A stretch of DNA of 64,000 nucleotides from Agreia sp. PsM10 (lineage in GTDB: Bacteria > Actinomycetota > Actinomycetes > Actinomycetales > Microbacteriaceae): assembly GCF_030433855.1 (NCBI RefSeq), contig NZ_JARUXC010000005.1, positions 186,001 to 250,000 of the forward strand. Direction: 5' to 3'. Within the stretch, counting starts at the first letter, position 1, and every line of letters starts with the position of its first letter. The position numbers and the translations under genes were made by a program. Shown here piece after piece: positions 27,324-35,702 of this stretch. The notes beneath the pieces are model-generated. The model was not told where the DNA came from. It saw nothing but the letters and a program-made list of their open reading frames with translations, and made no database searches.

Positions 27324-28151
27324 TTACGCGCCGACCTTGAAGCGTGCGAAGCCGGAGACGGTGATGCCGGCGTCGGCGAGCACCTTCTTGACCTGCTGCT
27401 TGTTGTCTTTCGCGTAGTCCTGCTCGAGCAGGGCGACCTGCTTGTAGTAGGCACCGAGGCGACCCTCGATGATCTTGGGCAGGGCGGCCTCGGGCTTGCC
27501 CTCGCCGCGCGAGATCTCCTCGACGATGCGTCGCTCGTTCTCGACGGCCTCTGCCGGCACGTCCTCGCGGGCGAGGAACTCGGGGTTGGCGAACGAGATG
27601 TGCTGAGCGATCGAGCGGGCCGTGTCTGCGTCGGCACCCGTGTAGCCCACGACCACACCGACCTGCGGGGGCAGGTCTTTGGAGGTCTTGTGCAGGTAGA
27701 TGGCGAACGCGTCGCCGGTGACGACCGCGAGACGACGCAGCTCGAGCTTCTCGCCCAGGATCGCCGCCTCGTTGCTGATCAGGTCGGCGACGGTGCCACC
27801 GGCCGCGGGGGCCGCGAGGGCCTCCTCGACCGAGGTGGCGCCGGCTGCGACGGCCGCGTCGAGCACGGCGTCGGCGAGGGCGACGAACTTATCGTTCTTC
27901 GCGACGAAGTCGGTCTCGCTTGCGAGCTCGATCAGGGTCGCGGTGTTGCCGCTCTCCTTGGCGGCGACGAGGCCCTCACTGGTGGAACGGTCGGCGCGCT
28001 TCGCGTTCGACTTGGCACCCTTGAGGCGCAGGATCTCCGTCGCCTTCTCGAGGTCGCCGCCGGCTTCGACGAGCGCGTTCTTGCTGTCGACCATGCCGGT
28101 GCCGAGGCGCTCGCGCAGGGTCTTGAGGTCGGCCAGGCTGAAATCTGCCAT
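27324..28151 (-). CDS. tsf: elongation factor Ts
   Basis: A 275-residue nucleotide exchange factor that releases GDP from EF-Tu. The N-terminal UBA-like part carries LKTLRERLGTGMVDSKNAL, and the EF-Tu-contacting TDFVAKNDKF follows at about 78-87. The C-terminal module keeps EFLAREDVPAEAVENER. It is downstream of rpsB by 51 nt on the same strand, the almost universal rpsB-tsf pair, and is followed by a strong hairpin. Confidence 0.97.
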   Translation of the reverse strand: MADFSLADLKTLRERLGTGMVDSKNALVEAGGDLEKATEILRLKGAKSNAKRADRSTSEGLVAAKESGNTATLIELASETDFVAKNDKFVALADAVLDAAVAAGATSVEEALAAPAAGGTVADLISNEAAILGEKLELRRLAVVTGDAFAIYLHKTSKDLPPQVGVVVGYTGADADTARSIAQHISFANPEFLAREDVPAEAVENERRIVEEISRGEGKPEAALPKIIEGRLGAYYKQVALLEQDYAKDNKQQVKKVLADAGITVSGFARFKVGA

Positions 28152-28202
28152 GGTTTTCTTCCTTACTTGGCTAAAGAGTTGTGTGTCGAAAGAAGGCGCG
28201 AA

Positions 28203-29237
28203 CTACTTCGCGGGGGTCTTCTCGGCGTCGGTGGCCTCGGCCTCGAGGCGGGCCTCGGTCGCGGCGTCGGACTCGACGGCGTGCTCGGGAACGATGGTCG
28301 CGTCGGCGGCGGCCTCGTGCTCGGCGACGACGGCGTCTGCGTCGTTCTCCCCGGTGGGCGTCTCGGCGGCGACGACGTCGGCGACGGCGGCCTTCGCGGA
28401 GTCGGACTCGACGGCGTTCTCGACGAGACCGTCGACGGCCTCGATCTTCTCGGCCTCGGTCGACGGGTTCTCCGACGCCTGGAGGAGCTCGCGCTCCCAC
28501 TCGGCGAGGGGCTCGACGGCCGACACGTTGCCGGTCTCCTCGGGCTTCTGGTGACGCTGGATCAGGCCCTCGGCGGCAGCGTCGGCGATGATGCGCGTGA
28601 GCAGACCAACGGAGCGGATCGCGTCGTCGTTGCCCGGGATCGGGTACTGAACGTCGTCCGGGTCGCAGTTGGTGTCGAGGATCGCGATGACGGGAATGCC
28701 GAGCTTGTGCGCCTCGTCGATGGCGAGGTGCTCCTTCTTGGTGTCGACGATCCAGATGGCGGACGGCGTCTTCGTGAGGTTGCGGATACCGCCGAGGCTC
28801 TTCTGCAGCTTGACCAGTTCGCGCTTCTGGATCAGAAGCTCCTTCTTGGTGTAGCCACGGGTGGTGTCGTCGAAGTCGACCTCTTCGAGCTCCTTCATGC
28901 GCGCGAGGCGCTTGGAGACGGTCTGGAAGTTGGTGAGGAGGCCACCGAGCCACCGCTGGTTGACGTAGGGCTGGCCGACGCGCTGGGCCTGCTCGGCGAT
29001 GGAGCCCTGAGCCTGCTTCTTCGTTCCGACGAAGAGAACCGTTCCGCCGTGGGCGACGGTCTCCTTGACGTAGTCGTACGTCTTGTCGATGTGCACCAGC
29101 GACTGCTGGAGGTCGATGATGTGGCTGCCCGAACGCTCGGTGAGGATGAATCGCTTCATCTTCGGGTTCCAACGACGGGTCTGGTGTCCAAAGTGAACGC
29201 CGCTGTCGAGCAGCTGGCGAATGGTGACGACGGCCAT
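28203..29237 (-). CDS. rpsB: 30S ribosomal protein S2 with long acidic C-terminal tail
   Basis: The S2 fold occupies about residues 1-245: [47 protein letters not shown] and [21 protein letters not shown] tail of about 100 residues rich in Ala, Glu, Asp and Val follows and is far longer than in E. coli S2. The ATG at 29237 has an excellent AGGAGA site; upstream in-frame codons belong to the leader. Transcription probably begins near 29480, giving a leader of about 245 nt. Confidence 0.96.
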   Translation of the reverse strand: MAVVTIRQLLDSGVHFGHQTRRWNPKMKRFILTERSGSHIIDLQQSLVHIDKTYDYVKETVAHGGTVLFVGTKKQAQGSIAEQAQRVGQPYVNQRWLGGLLTNFQTVSKRLARMKELEEVDFDDTTRGYTKKELLIQKRELVKLQKSLGGIRNLTKTPSAIWIVDTKKEHLAIDEAHKLGIPVIAILDTNCDPDDVQYPIPGNDDAIRSVGLLTRIIADAAAEGLIQRHQKPEETGNVSAVEPLAEWERELLQASENPSTEAEKIEAVDGLVENAVESDSAKAAVADVVAAETPTGENDADAVVAEHEAAADATIVPEHAVESDAATEARLEAEATDAEKTPAK

Positions 29238-29491
29238 GAGCCGTTCTCCTGTTCTTCGACGTGGGCTGAGCACGCCGCAGTCCATCGGAACTGCCCGCAC
29301 CGCAGGCACACGTCAATCGGTTTCTTACCACCGGCCTGTTGGCGGCGGTTCCTGGTGCCCAGCACGCCTCCGACCACCGATCACGCACTCCTGCAGAACA
29401 GGAGGGAGAAGGGAGGACCGAGTGGAGTCGTGACGAAAGTCAGCGGGCACGCGTAGTCACCCCGACGGATCGAGGTGCTCCGGAAACTATA
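29238..29491 (-). promoter_or_regulatory. rpsB promoter and long structured leader
   Basis: This 254-bp gap holds no gene that I can support. A TATAGT -10 (29486-29491, minus strand) lies next to the stop codon of the upstream gene. The leader has possible hairpins, for example CTCCTG/CAGGAG around a 5-nt loop and a TGCCTGC/GCGGGCA pair nearer the start codon. Autoregulation by S2 is known for E. coli rpsB; whether this leader works that way is inference. Confidence 0.5.
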
Positions 29492-30415
29492 TCACCCCTG
29501 TTGCTTGGCGTAGTACTCGCGCAGTTCGACCGGATCGGCGGCTTCGAGACGGCGCGTGAAGTCGGTGTCGAATCGGGCGACGACGGGAAAGTCGCCGAGG
29601 GGCACGATCGAGTGGACAACCTGATCGGCGTACACGTGCACGAGCGTGATCGACTGGCCGCCGTCGCGGCCGACCAGCGTCGACTCCGGCGCCGAGACAT
29701 CCATCGTGTAACAGGTCGCTGCGGCGACCGCCACGGGAATGCCAGCGAACAAACCGTGGGTGGAGTAGTGGAGATGCCCGCCGAGGATGGTGCGGATGTC
29801 GCTGCCGCGGATCACCTCGGCGAGGTCGTGCTGCCGCTGCAGTTCGAGAACATGCATGTAGGCCACCGGGCTCGGCACCGGCGGGTGGTGCAGCGCCAGG
29901 ATCGTGCCGTGCGGGGCGCGGATCGACAGCTGCCGGCGCAACCAGTCGAGCTGTTCGTCGGTCAGTTCGCCGTGGTGGTAGCCGGGAACCGAGGTGTCGA
30001 GGGCGATCACTCTCAGGCCGCCGAGGTCGAACACCCGGTCTATGGGCGAGTCGTCGTGGAGCCGGCCATCGGCCGACTGACCGACCTCGGCCGCGTCGAG
30101 GAGCTCCGCCCGGAAGGCGGACCGGTCGTCGTGGTTTCCCATGACCCACACGACCTCGGCGCCCATGCGGGCGGCCGCCGGCTCGACGAGCGCGCGAACC
30201 CGGCCATAGGCATCCGGTTCGCCCAGGTCTGCGATGTCGCCCGTGAAGACGAGGGCGTCTATGTCGATCTTCGATGCCTCGAGCGCGCTCAGGGCCGAGG
30301 CGAGGTTGGCGTCGGTGTCGATGCTGCCGTAGAGCGGTCTGCCGCCGCCGAGGAAGTGCGTGTCGCTGATGTGCGCGATCACGTGGTCGGCGGGAGGGTA
30401 TTGACCGAGCTGCAT
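29492..30415 (-). CDS. class III-type cyclic nucleotide phosphodiesterase/metallophosphoesterase
   Basis: A 307-residue calcineurin-like phosphoesterase. All dinuclear-metal motifs are in order: HISDTHF, FTGDIAD, VMGNHDDRSAF, LHHPPVPSP and GGHLHYSTHG. The layout is like CpdA and mycobacterial Rv0805, which hydrolyse cyclic nucleotides and other phosphodiesters. There is no signal peptide. It starts 9 bp after the sugar transporter gene ends, on the same strand, so co-transcription is likely, but no functional link is evident. Confidence 0.85.
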   Translation of the reverse strand: MQLGQYPPADHVIAHISDTHFLGGGRPLYGSIDTDANLASALSALEASKIDIDALVFTGDIADLGEPDAYGRVRALVEPAAARMGAEVVWVMGNHDDRSAFRAELLDAAEVGQSADGRLHDDSPIDRVFDLGGLRVIALDTSVPGYHHGELTDEQLDWLRRQLSIRAPHGTILALHHPPVPSPVAYMHVLELQRQHDLAEVIRGSDIRTILGGHLHYSTHGLFAGIPVAVAAATCYTMDVSAPESTLVGRDGGQSITLVHVYADQVVHSIVPLGDFPVVARFDTDFTRRLEAADPVELREYYAKQQG

Positions 30416-30424
30416 GACTGCAGC

Positions 30425-31915
30425 CTATTTGGCGCCGCCGACTCCGTCTTTCTCGCGCCTGCGTCCGCGCACGACGCTCAGGCTTCCCGTCTCCTCGAGG
30501 GCGACGCCCTTGGTCTCGGGGATCTTAAAGAAGACGAAGAAGAACGACAGTGCTGCGAAGGCCGCGTACAGACCGTACGCCAGGGTGAGCGACACATCCT
30601 GCGAGATGATCGGGAAGGTCATGGTGACGGCGAAGTTGGTCAGCCACTGCGCGGCCGCGGCCACTCCGAGTGCGCGACCGCGGATGCGCGTCGGGAAGAT
30701 CTCGCCGAGCAGGACCCAGACCAGCGGCCCCCACGAGGCGCCGAAGGCGACGACGAAGAGGTTGGCTCCGACCAGCGCGATGATTCCCCACGCGCCCTCG
30801 AGGCTCGGCTTTCCGTCGACGATCTGGGCCTGGCTGAACGCCAGCGTCATCGATCCAAGTGCCACCGCCATGCCGACGGAGCCGAACAGCAGGATGGGAC
30901 GGCGACCGACCTTGTCGACGAGGAAGATCGCCACGAAGGTGACGGCCACGTTCGTGACAGACGTGATCACGGAGATCGTGAGGGAGTCGCTCTCCTTGAA
31001 CCCGACGCTCGACCAGAGGGTCGTCGAGTAGTAGAAGATCACGTTGATGCCCACGAGCTGCTGCAGCATCGACAGGATGATGCCGACCCAGACGATGGGC
31101 AGGAGGCCGAAGCGCTTGCCCCGGAGCGAGCTCTTGTCGGCATTGGCCGCGTCTTCGCGAATACCCGCCTCGATGTCGGCGACAGCCTTGTCGAGCTGGT
31201 TCTGCGGGGTGATCGAGGCCAGCACCTTCGTGGCCTTGTCTTTCTTGTCGGTCATCAGCAGGTAGCGCGGCGACTCGGGCAGCCGGAGGGCCACGAGGCC
31301 GTAGACGATCGCAGGAACGGCGCACACGAGGAACATCCAGCGCCAGGCGTCGAGGCCGAGGAAGAAGACCTCGTTCGCCCCGCCGGCCACGTTGGCCAGG
31401 ATCGCGTCGGAGAGCAGGGCCGTGAAGATACCGACCGTGATGGCGAGCTGCTGCAGCGAGGCGAGGCTGCCTCGGATGGCCTTGGGGGCGATCTCCGAGA
31501 TGTACGCCGGAGCGATGACGGAGGCGATGCCGATTCCGAGTCCGCCGACGAGACGCCAGACGGTGAGGTCCCAGGCCGCGAAGGCCAGGCCGGAACCGAT
31601 CGAGCTCACCAGGAACAGCACGGCGCCGATGAGCATGACCGGGATGCGTCCGAGTCGGTCGGCGAGACGGCCGGCCAGGTACGCGCCGACGGCGCAGCCG
31701 AGAAGAGCGGATGCGACGGCGAAGCCGGTGAACGCGGCGGTGAGACTGAAATCGTCTTGAATCGCGTCGACGGCGCCATTGACGACCGAGGAATCGAATC
31801 CGAAGAGGAAGCCGCCGATCGCGCCCGCCGCTGCAAGCGCGATGACCTTGCGCCTCAGCTTCTTGTCGGTCTTCACATCGGTGTCGGCCTGCGCCGCGCC
31901 CCCACTGGTTGCCAT
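30425..31915 (-). CDS. sugar porter family MFS transporter
   Basis: A 496-residue, 12-helix major-facilitator protein. Sugar-porter signatures are GFLFGFDSSVVNGA in helix 1, ADRLGRIPVML, PESPRYLLM at the central loop, QQLVGINVIFYYS in helix 7 and KVGRRPIL. The last two helices end with KIPETKGVALEE. It imports a sugar or polyol, probably with protons; the substrate cannot be read. I chose the ATG at 31915 because GGGAG lies 6 nt upstream; an ATG at 31930 would add five residues. Confidence 0.92.
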   Translation of the reverse strand: MATSGGAAQADTDVKTDKKLRRKVIALAAAGAIGGFLFGFDSSVVNGAVDAIQDDFSLTAAFTGFAVASALLGCAVGAYLAGRLADRLGRIPVMLIGAVLFLVSSIGSGLAFAAWDLTVWRLVGGLGIGIASVIAPAYISEIAPKAIRGSLASLQQLAITVGIFTALLSDAILANVAGGANEVFFLGLDAWRWMFLVCAVPAIVYGLVALRLPESPRYLLMTDKKDKATKVLASITPQNQLDKAVADIEAGIREDAANADKSSLRGKRFGLLPIVWVGIILSMLQQLVGINVIFYYSTTLWSSVGFKESDSLTISVITSVTNVAVTFVAIFLVDKVGRRPILLFGSVGMAVALGSMTLAFSQAQIVDGKPSLEGAWGIIALVGANLFVVAFGASWGPLVWVLLGEIFPTRIRGRALGVAAAAQWLTNFAVTMTFPIISQDVSLTLAYGLYAAFAALSFFFVFFKIPETKGVALEETGSLSVVRGRRREKDGVGGAK

Positions 31916-32047
31916 GATCCGCTCCCTCATTGTGACCGACAGTGCGCATCACGACGCTGTCCCTAACACCTCGATCTTGGCACGAAGTGTCCCCCACCCG
32001 GGGCATTGCCCCCGTAACGGGTGCTCCCCCTTGACAGGGTGGACACC

Positions 32048-32776
32048 ATGCGCCGCGCCCCGTTCTTCGTCTTCGCCCGCCGAGCGCTGAGGGCGCTCGG
32101 CCCGATCATCCTGGCCTCCCCCGCGCTCGTCGGCCCGATGGCCGTGCCCACCGTCGGAACCGACTGGGCCTGGCCGATACCCGATCCCCACCTCGTCGTC
32201 GGCGAGTGGCAGGCCCCGGCCGACGACTACTCCGCCGGCCACCGAGGAATCGACATCGCCGCCCCGACAGGCGCCTCCGTCACCGCGCCCGAGTCGGGAA
32301 CGGTGCGCTTCGCCGGCCGTGTTGTCGATAGGCCCGTTCTGTCGATCGAGCATCCGGGCGGGCTGGTCTCGAGTTACGAGCCGGTCGAGACCACGCTGAA
32401 GAAGGGCGATCAGGTGGCCCGCGGCCAGCGGATCGGCACGGTGGCCTCTGCGTCGGCGTCGCACTGCGCAGAATCGTGCCTTCATCTCGGCGTCCGACGT
32501 GACGGCCGCTACCTCTCGCCGATGCTCGTGCTCGAGCCGCCCGCGAGGGCGATCCTGCTGCCGGTGACTGCCGCCGGCCGTCTCCTCGAGAGGCCCAACG
32601 ACCGGATGCCTCGGGTCACGCCCGCGGGTGCGCCTGGCGGTAGGTCTCCCGCAGCCTCTCGGTCGTCACGTGAGTGTAGATCTGGGTCGTGCCGAGACTC
32701 GCGTGCCCGAGCATCTCCTGCACGGCACGCAGATCGGCGCCGCCATCGAGCAGATGCGTGGCGGCCGTGTGTCTGA
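32048..32776 (+). CDS. M23-family (LytM-like) exported protein, read-through tail over xerC
   Basis: A signal anchor (about 10-32) is followed by a compact M23 domain (about 40-165). The first metal motif HRGID is present (His65, Asp69). The second reads CLHLG, with Cys144 where the first His of HxH normally stands, so hydrolytic activity is doubtful. This C-L-H variant is common in small actinobacterial M23 proteins. The domain ends near YLSPMLVLEP; the last 53 or so residues are Arg/Ser/Ala-rich and lie antisense to the 3' end of xerC. Either the stop was lost or a frameshift extended the frame. Confidence 0.75.
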   Translation: MRRAPFFVFARRALRALGPIILASPALVGPMAVPTVGTDWAWPIPDPHLVVGEWQAPADDYSAGHRGIDIAAPTGASVTAPESGTVRFAGRVVDRPVLSIEHPGGLVSSYEPVETTLKKGDQVARGQRIGTVASASASHCAESCLHLGVRRDGRYLSPMLVLEPPARAILLPVTAAGRLLERPNDRMPRVTPAGAPGGRSPAASRSSRECRSGSCRDSRARASPARHADRRRHRADAWRPCV

Positions 32777-33533
32777 AGGCGTGCGGCCCCTCGGGGCCCG
32801 AGCCCGGAACATCCATCAGCAGCCGCGAGACGATGCCGTAGACCGATCTGGTTCCGACCCTGGCGCCGCGCGCGCCCAGGAAGACGGCCCTCGTGCCCGA
32901 GCTCTCGTCGGATCGCGCCGCGAGCGCCGGGCGGCCACGGTGCAGGTAGTCCACGAGCGCGAGGTGCGCGGGCTGGCCGAAGGGCACCACCCGCTCCTTG
33001 CTGCCCTTTCCGAGCACACGCACGGTGCGCCGGTCGAGGTCGAGGTCGGCCGTGTCGATGCCCACGAGTTCCGAGACCCGCAGTGCCGACGCGTAGAGCA
33101 GCTCGACGACCGCCAGGTCGCGCAGGGCGAGGGGCTCTCCATCGTGAGTGCGAGCAACCAGGGAGTCGAGCACGGAGTCCATCGCGTCTCTCGAGAGCAC
33201 GCGTGGAAGGCTGCGGTCGGGCTTGGGCGCCCGCAGCCTCGACGCGGCGTCGATCGCCTGACCGTTCGCGCGGGTGAACCAGGTCGAGAAGCTCTTGGCC
33301 GTGGCCGACCTCCTCGCCAGGGTCGCCTTGGAGAGCCCGGCCTGCGAGGCGGTCCACAGCCAGTCACGGTACGCGTCGAGGGTGAGCTGCGCCGCATCGT
33401 GGATGCCGCGCGACTGCGCGAACCGGCTCAGCGCGGCGAGGTCGGATCTGTAGGCGCGAACGGTGTGGGGCGAGTAGCCGCGCTCTGCTGTGAGGTACGA
33501 CACGAAGTCGTCGATCTCACGTTCGAGCTGCAT
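32616..33533 (-). CDS. xerC: tyrosine recombinase XerC
   Basis: A 305-residue Xer recombinase that, with XerD, resolves chromosome dimers at dif. The N-terminal SAM-like domain is at about 1-95. Catalytic residues can be placed: Arg152 in ALRVSELVG, a Lys in GKGSKER (about 176), His251 and Arg254 in HAFRHTAATH, His277 in GHASLGTTQ and Tyr286 in IYTHVT. Length and motifs match host XerC rather than a phage integrase, and dprA and comM lie upstream as in many actinobacteria. Its 3' end overlaps the convergent M23 gene by 161 nt. Confidence 0.92.
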   Translation of the reverse strand: MQLEREIDDFVSYLTAERGYSPHTVRAYRSDLAALSRFAQSRGIHDAAQLTLDAYRDWLWTASQAGLSKATLARRSATAKSFSTWFTRANGQAIDAASRLRAPKPDRSLPRVLSRDAMDSVLDSLVARTHDGEPLALRDLAVVELLYASALRVSELVGIDTADLDLDRRTVRVLGKGSKERVVPFGQPAHLALVDYLHRGRPALAARSDESSGTRAVFLGARGARVGTRSVYGIVSRLLMDVPGSGPEGPHAFRHTAATHLLDGGADLRAVQEMLGHASLGTTQIYTHVTTERLRETYRQAHPRA

Positions 33534-33555
33534 GGTGTCAAGAATGCATCGGGGC

Positions 33556-34428
33556 TCACCCGACGCCGTGCTCCGTGGTGCGCGAGTCGAGATACTCGGA
33601 CAGGGTCATGGGGTGGCGGCCGGTCAGCCGGTGCACGTCGGAGGTGATGCGCTGCTGCTCGCCGGCGGCGAATGCGGTGTAGGTGGACACCCAGGCGTCG
33701 ACCTGCCAGGAGGGCGCGTCGTAGACCGCCCGCGAGGCGTAGGCCTGCTCGATGGTCTCGTTCTCGAACACGACAGGGCGACCTGTCTTGCGGCTCACCG
33801 TGGCGGCGACCTCGTCGAGGTTCGGCGTCTCCCTGCCGGTGAGCTCGTAGGTGGCGCCTCGGTGCGACTCCGGGTTCAGAAGCACCTCGATGGCGCAGGC
33901 GGCGATGTCGTCGCGCGTCACGGCAGATACGCGTCCGTCGCCGGCCGGCCCGCGGATGACCCCGTCGTCGCCCGCCAGTTCGGGCAAAAAGTCGAGGTAG
34001 AAGTTGTCGCGCAGGAAGGTGAACTGCATGCCGGAGTCACGGATGTGCTGCTCCGTGGCGTAGTGGTCGCGGCCCAGGGTGAAGACGGAGTCGGGAGCGG
34101 CGCCGAAGAACGACGTGTAGACGATGTGCTCGACGCCCGCTGCTGCCGCCGCATCGACGAAGGCCCGATGCTCGTCGACTCGGTCGACCGACTCCGAGGC
34201 GGACACCATGAACAGGGTGCGCACGCCGCGGAGAGCGGCCTCGGAGGCTGCCCGATCCCGGTACTGCGCCTCGACGATCTCTGCGCCCACCAAAGCCGGC
34301 GCCCGCTTCGCCGAGCGGAGGATCAGCCTCAACGGCAAGGTGTGAGCGGCGAGTCCGCGTGCCACGGCACCACCGAGATGTCCTGACGATCCTGTGATGG
34401 CGAGCGGTGCGAGCGGTGAAGAGGTCAT
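33556..34428 (-). CDS. NmrA-like NAD(P)-binding oxidoreductase
   Basis: A 290-residue atypical short-chain dehydrogenase fold. The dinucleotide loop is ITGSSGHLGGAVARGL (about 11-26), followed by TLFMVSASES and VYTSFFGA, as in QOR2/NmrA-like redox sensors. There is no YxxxK catalytic pair, which suits this subfamily. The ATG overlaps the dprA stop in an ATGA, so it is translated as the last gene of the yraN-comM-dprA chain, an unusual partner for competence genes. It may be a late addition to the operon. Confidence 0.85.
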   Translation of the reverse strand: MTSSPLAPLAITGSSGHLGGAVARGLAAHTLPLRLILRSAKRAPALVGAEIVEAQYRDRAASEAALRGVRTLFMVSASESVDRVDEHRAFVDAAAAAGVEHIVYTSFFGAAPDSVFTLGRDHYATEQHIRDSGMQFTFLRDNFYLDFLPELAGDDGVIRGPAGDGRVSAVTRDDIAACAIEVLLNPESHRGATYELTGRETPNLDEVAATVSRKTGRPVVFENETIEQAYASRAVYDAPSWQVDAWVSTYTAFAAGEQQRITSDVHRLTGRHPMTLSEYLDSRTTEHGVG

Positions 34429-35702
34429 GGATTCACGGTACCCGGCGCACCCCCCTTCTGCTTCCTCCATCCCGCCTCCGTCTCGATGGCGGCGCCCTCG
34501 AGGGCGAGCAGACCCAGCACCCCCTCGGTCGCCGACACAGCCAGTCCCGTGCGCCTGGCGATGTCGGTGGTCGGTCGTGCAGACCGAACACTGAGCGCAT
34601 CGAGAACGCGCACCTGCTCGGGTGGTCGGCGATCGGATGCCGGATCCAGACCCAGATCGAGTTCGGGTTGACCGGCACCGTCGGCCATAAGACCTGAAGC
34701 GAGTTCGAGAACCTCGTCGACACTCGTGACGCATGCCGCATCGAACTCCCGGATCAGGCGATGACAGCCCGCCGATGACGGCGACGTGACCGGACCGGGA
34801 ACTGCTCCGAGCGGCCGCCCCACCGAGGCCGCGTGTGCGGCCGTGTTGAGCGACCCCGATCGGTGCCCCGCCTCCACCACGACCGTCGCGACGCTCGAGG
34901 CCGCAATCAGGCGATTGCGTTGCAGGAATCTCCACTTCGTCGGAGGCGATCCGCACGGCAGCTCGGAGATGACCGCTCCGACCGTGGCGATGCGGCCGAG
35001 CAGGGCGTCGTGACCGCTGGGATAGAACCTGTCGACGCCTCCGGCCAAATACGCGACGGTGAGTCCTCCGCTCGCGAGAACGGCCCGATGCACCATGCCG
35101 TCGATTCCGTAGGCGGCCCCCGAGACGACGGCGACTCCACGGTCGCTCAGACCCGCTCCGAGCTCCATGGCCATGTGCTCGCCGTAGCCCGTGGCCGCAC
35201 GAGCGCCCACCAGCGCGATCGACGACCCGAGCGATTCGATCGCATCGTTGATTCCCCGCGCCCAGAGCGCGATGGGCCCGTGAACGCCGAGATCGTCGAC
35301 GCCCGCCGGCCAGAGCCGGTCTGTCGGGCGGATCAGACGTGCCGACACCCGGGCGGCCTGACGAAGAGAGGTGATGACGGCATTCGAGACGAGGCGCGGC
35401 CTCCACCGGTCGAAGGCGAGGGTGAGATCGCGCGTCGTCAGGGAGTCGGAGACCGCGTCACCCACGGCTCCGGCCACTCGTTCCATGGCCCAGCCATCGA
35501 CGAGGGCGGTGAGCGCCTGAGCCGGCCCCAGAGCCGTGACGAGCGCTCCGGCGACGGAGTCGCCGGGCTCCGCGATGCCGCTCCACGATGCCCGGGCGAA
35601 GACCTCGGCCGCGCCGGCTTCATCGATCTCCGTCTCGCCATCGGCCAGCACAGCCGACGCGAGACGTATGACCTGGTTCGAGTCCAGTCCGAAGGTGGTC
35701 AT
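34425..35702 (-). CDS. dprA: DNA-processing protein DprA
   Basis: A 425-residue DprA/Smf that loads RecA onto incoming single-stranded DNA. The Rossmann-like core has SIALVGARAATGYGEHMAMELG, SGAAYGIDGMVHRAVL, AGGVDRFYPSGH and RNRLIAASSVATVVVEA. A C-terminal winged helix (about 355-415) ends AIETEAGWRKQ. Its ATG overlaps the comM stop by 4 nt. The long frame upstream of 35702 is comM sequence in another frame. DprA also occurs in species not known to be competent, so it does not prove transformation. Confidence 0.93.
   Translation of the reverse strand: MTTFGLDSNQVIRLASAVLADGETEIDEAGAAEVFARASWSGIAEPGDSVAGALVTALGPAQALTALVDGWAMERVAGAVGDAVSDSLTTRDLTLAFDRWRPRLVSNAVITSLRQAARVSARLIRPTDRLWPAGVDDLGVHGPIALWARGINDAIESLGSSIALVGARAATGYGEHMAMELGAGLSDRGVAVVSGAAYGIDGMVHRAVLASGGLTVAYLAGGVDRFYPSGHDALLGRIATVGAVISELPCGSPPTKWRFLQRNRLIAASSVATVVVEAGHRSGSLNTAAHAASVGRPLGAVPGPVTSPSSAGCHRLIREFDAACVTSVDEVLELASGLMADGAGQPELDLGLDPASDRRPPEQVRVLDALSVRSARPTTDIARRTGLAVSATEGVLGLLALEGAAIETEAGWRKQKGGAPGTVNP

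Noticed and set aside
25884-29456. Long plus-strand open frame (about 1190 codons) antisense to pyrH-tsf-rpsB
   Set aside because: It is a shadow of conserved genes on the minus strand; it crosses several of them and has no recognisable protein features.
29339-31966. Plus-strand open frame (about 875 codons) over the phosphoesterase and sugar transporter
   Set aside because: It is antisense to two well-supported genes and is composed of Asp/Gly/Arg-rich low-complexity sequence.
32031-32036. TTGACA as a -35 box for the M23 gene
   Set aside because: It is only 12 bases from the ATG, so no -10 can follow at proper spacing.
32616-33533. Tyrosine recombinase as an integrase of a mobile island
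   Set aside because: Length, motifs and neighbours match chromosomal XerC; no att-like repeats, tRNA gene or phage genes are nearby.
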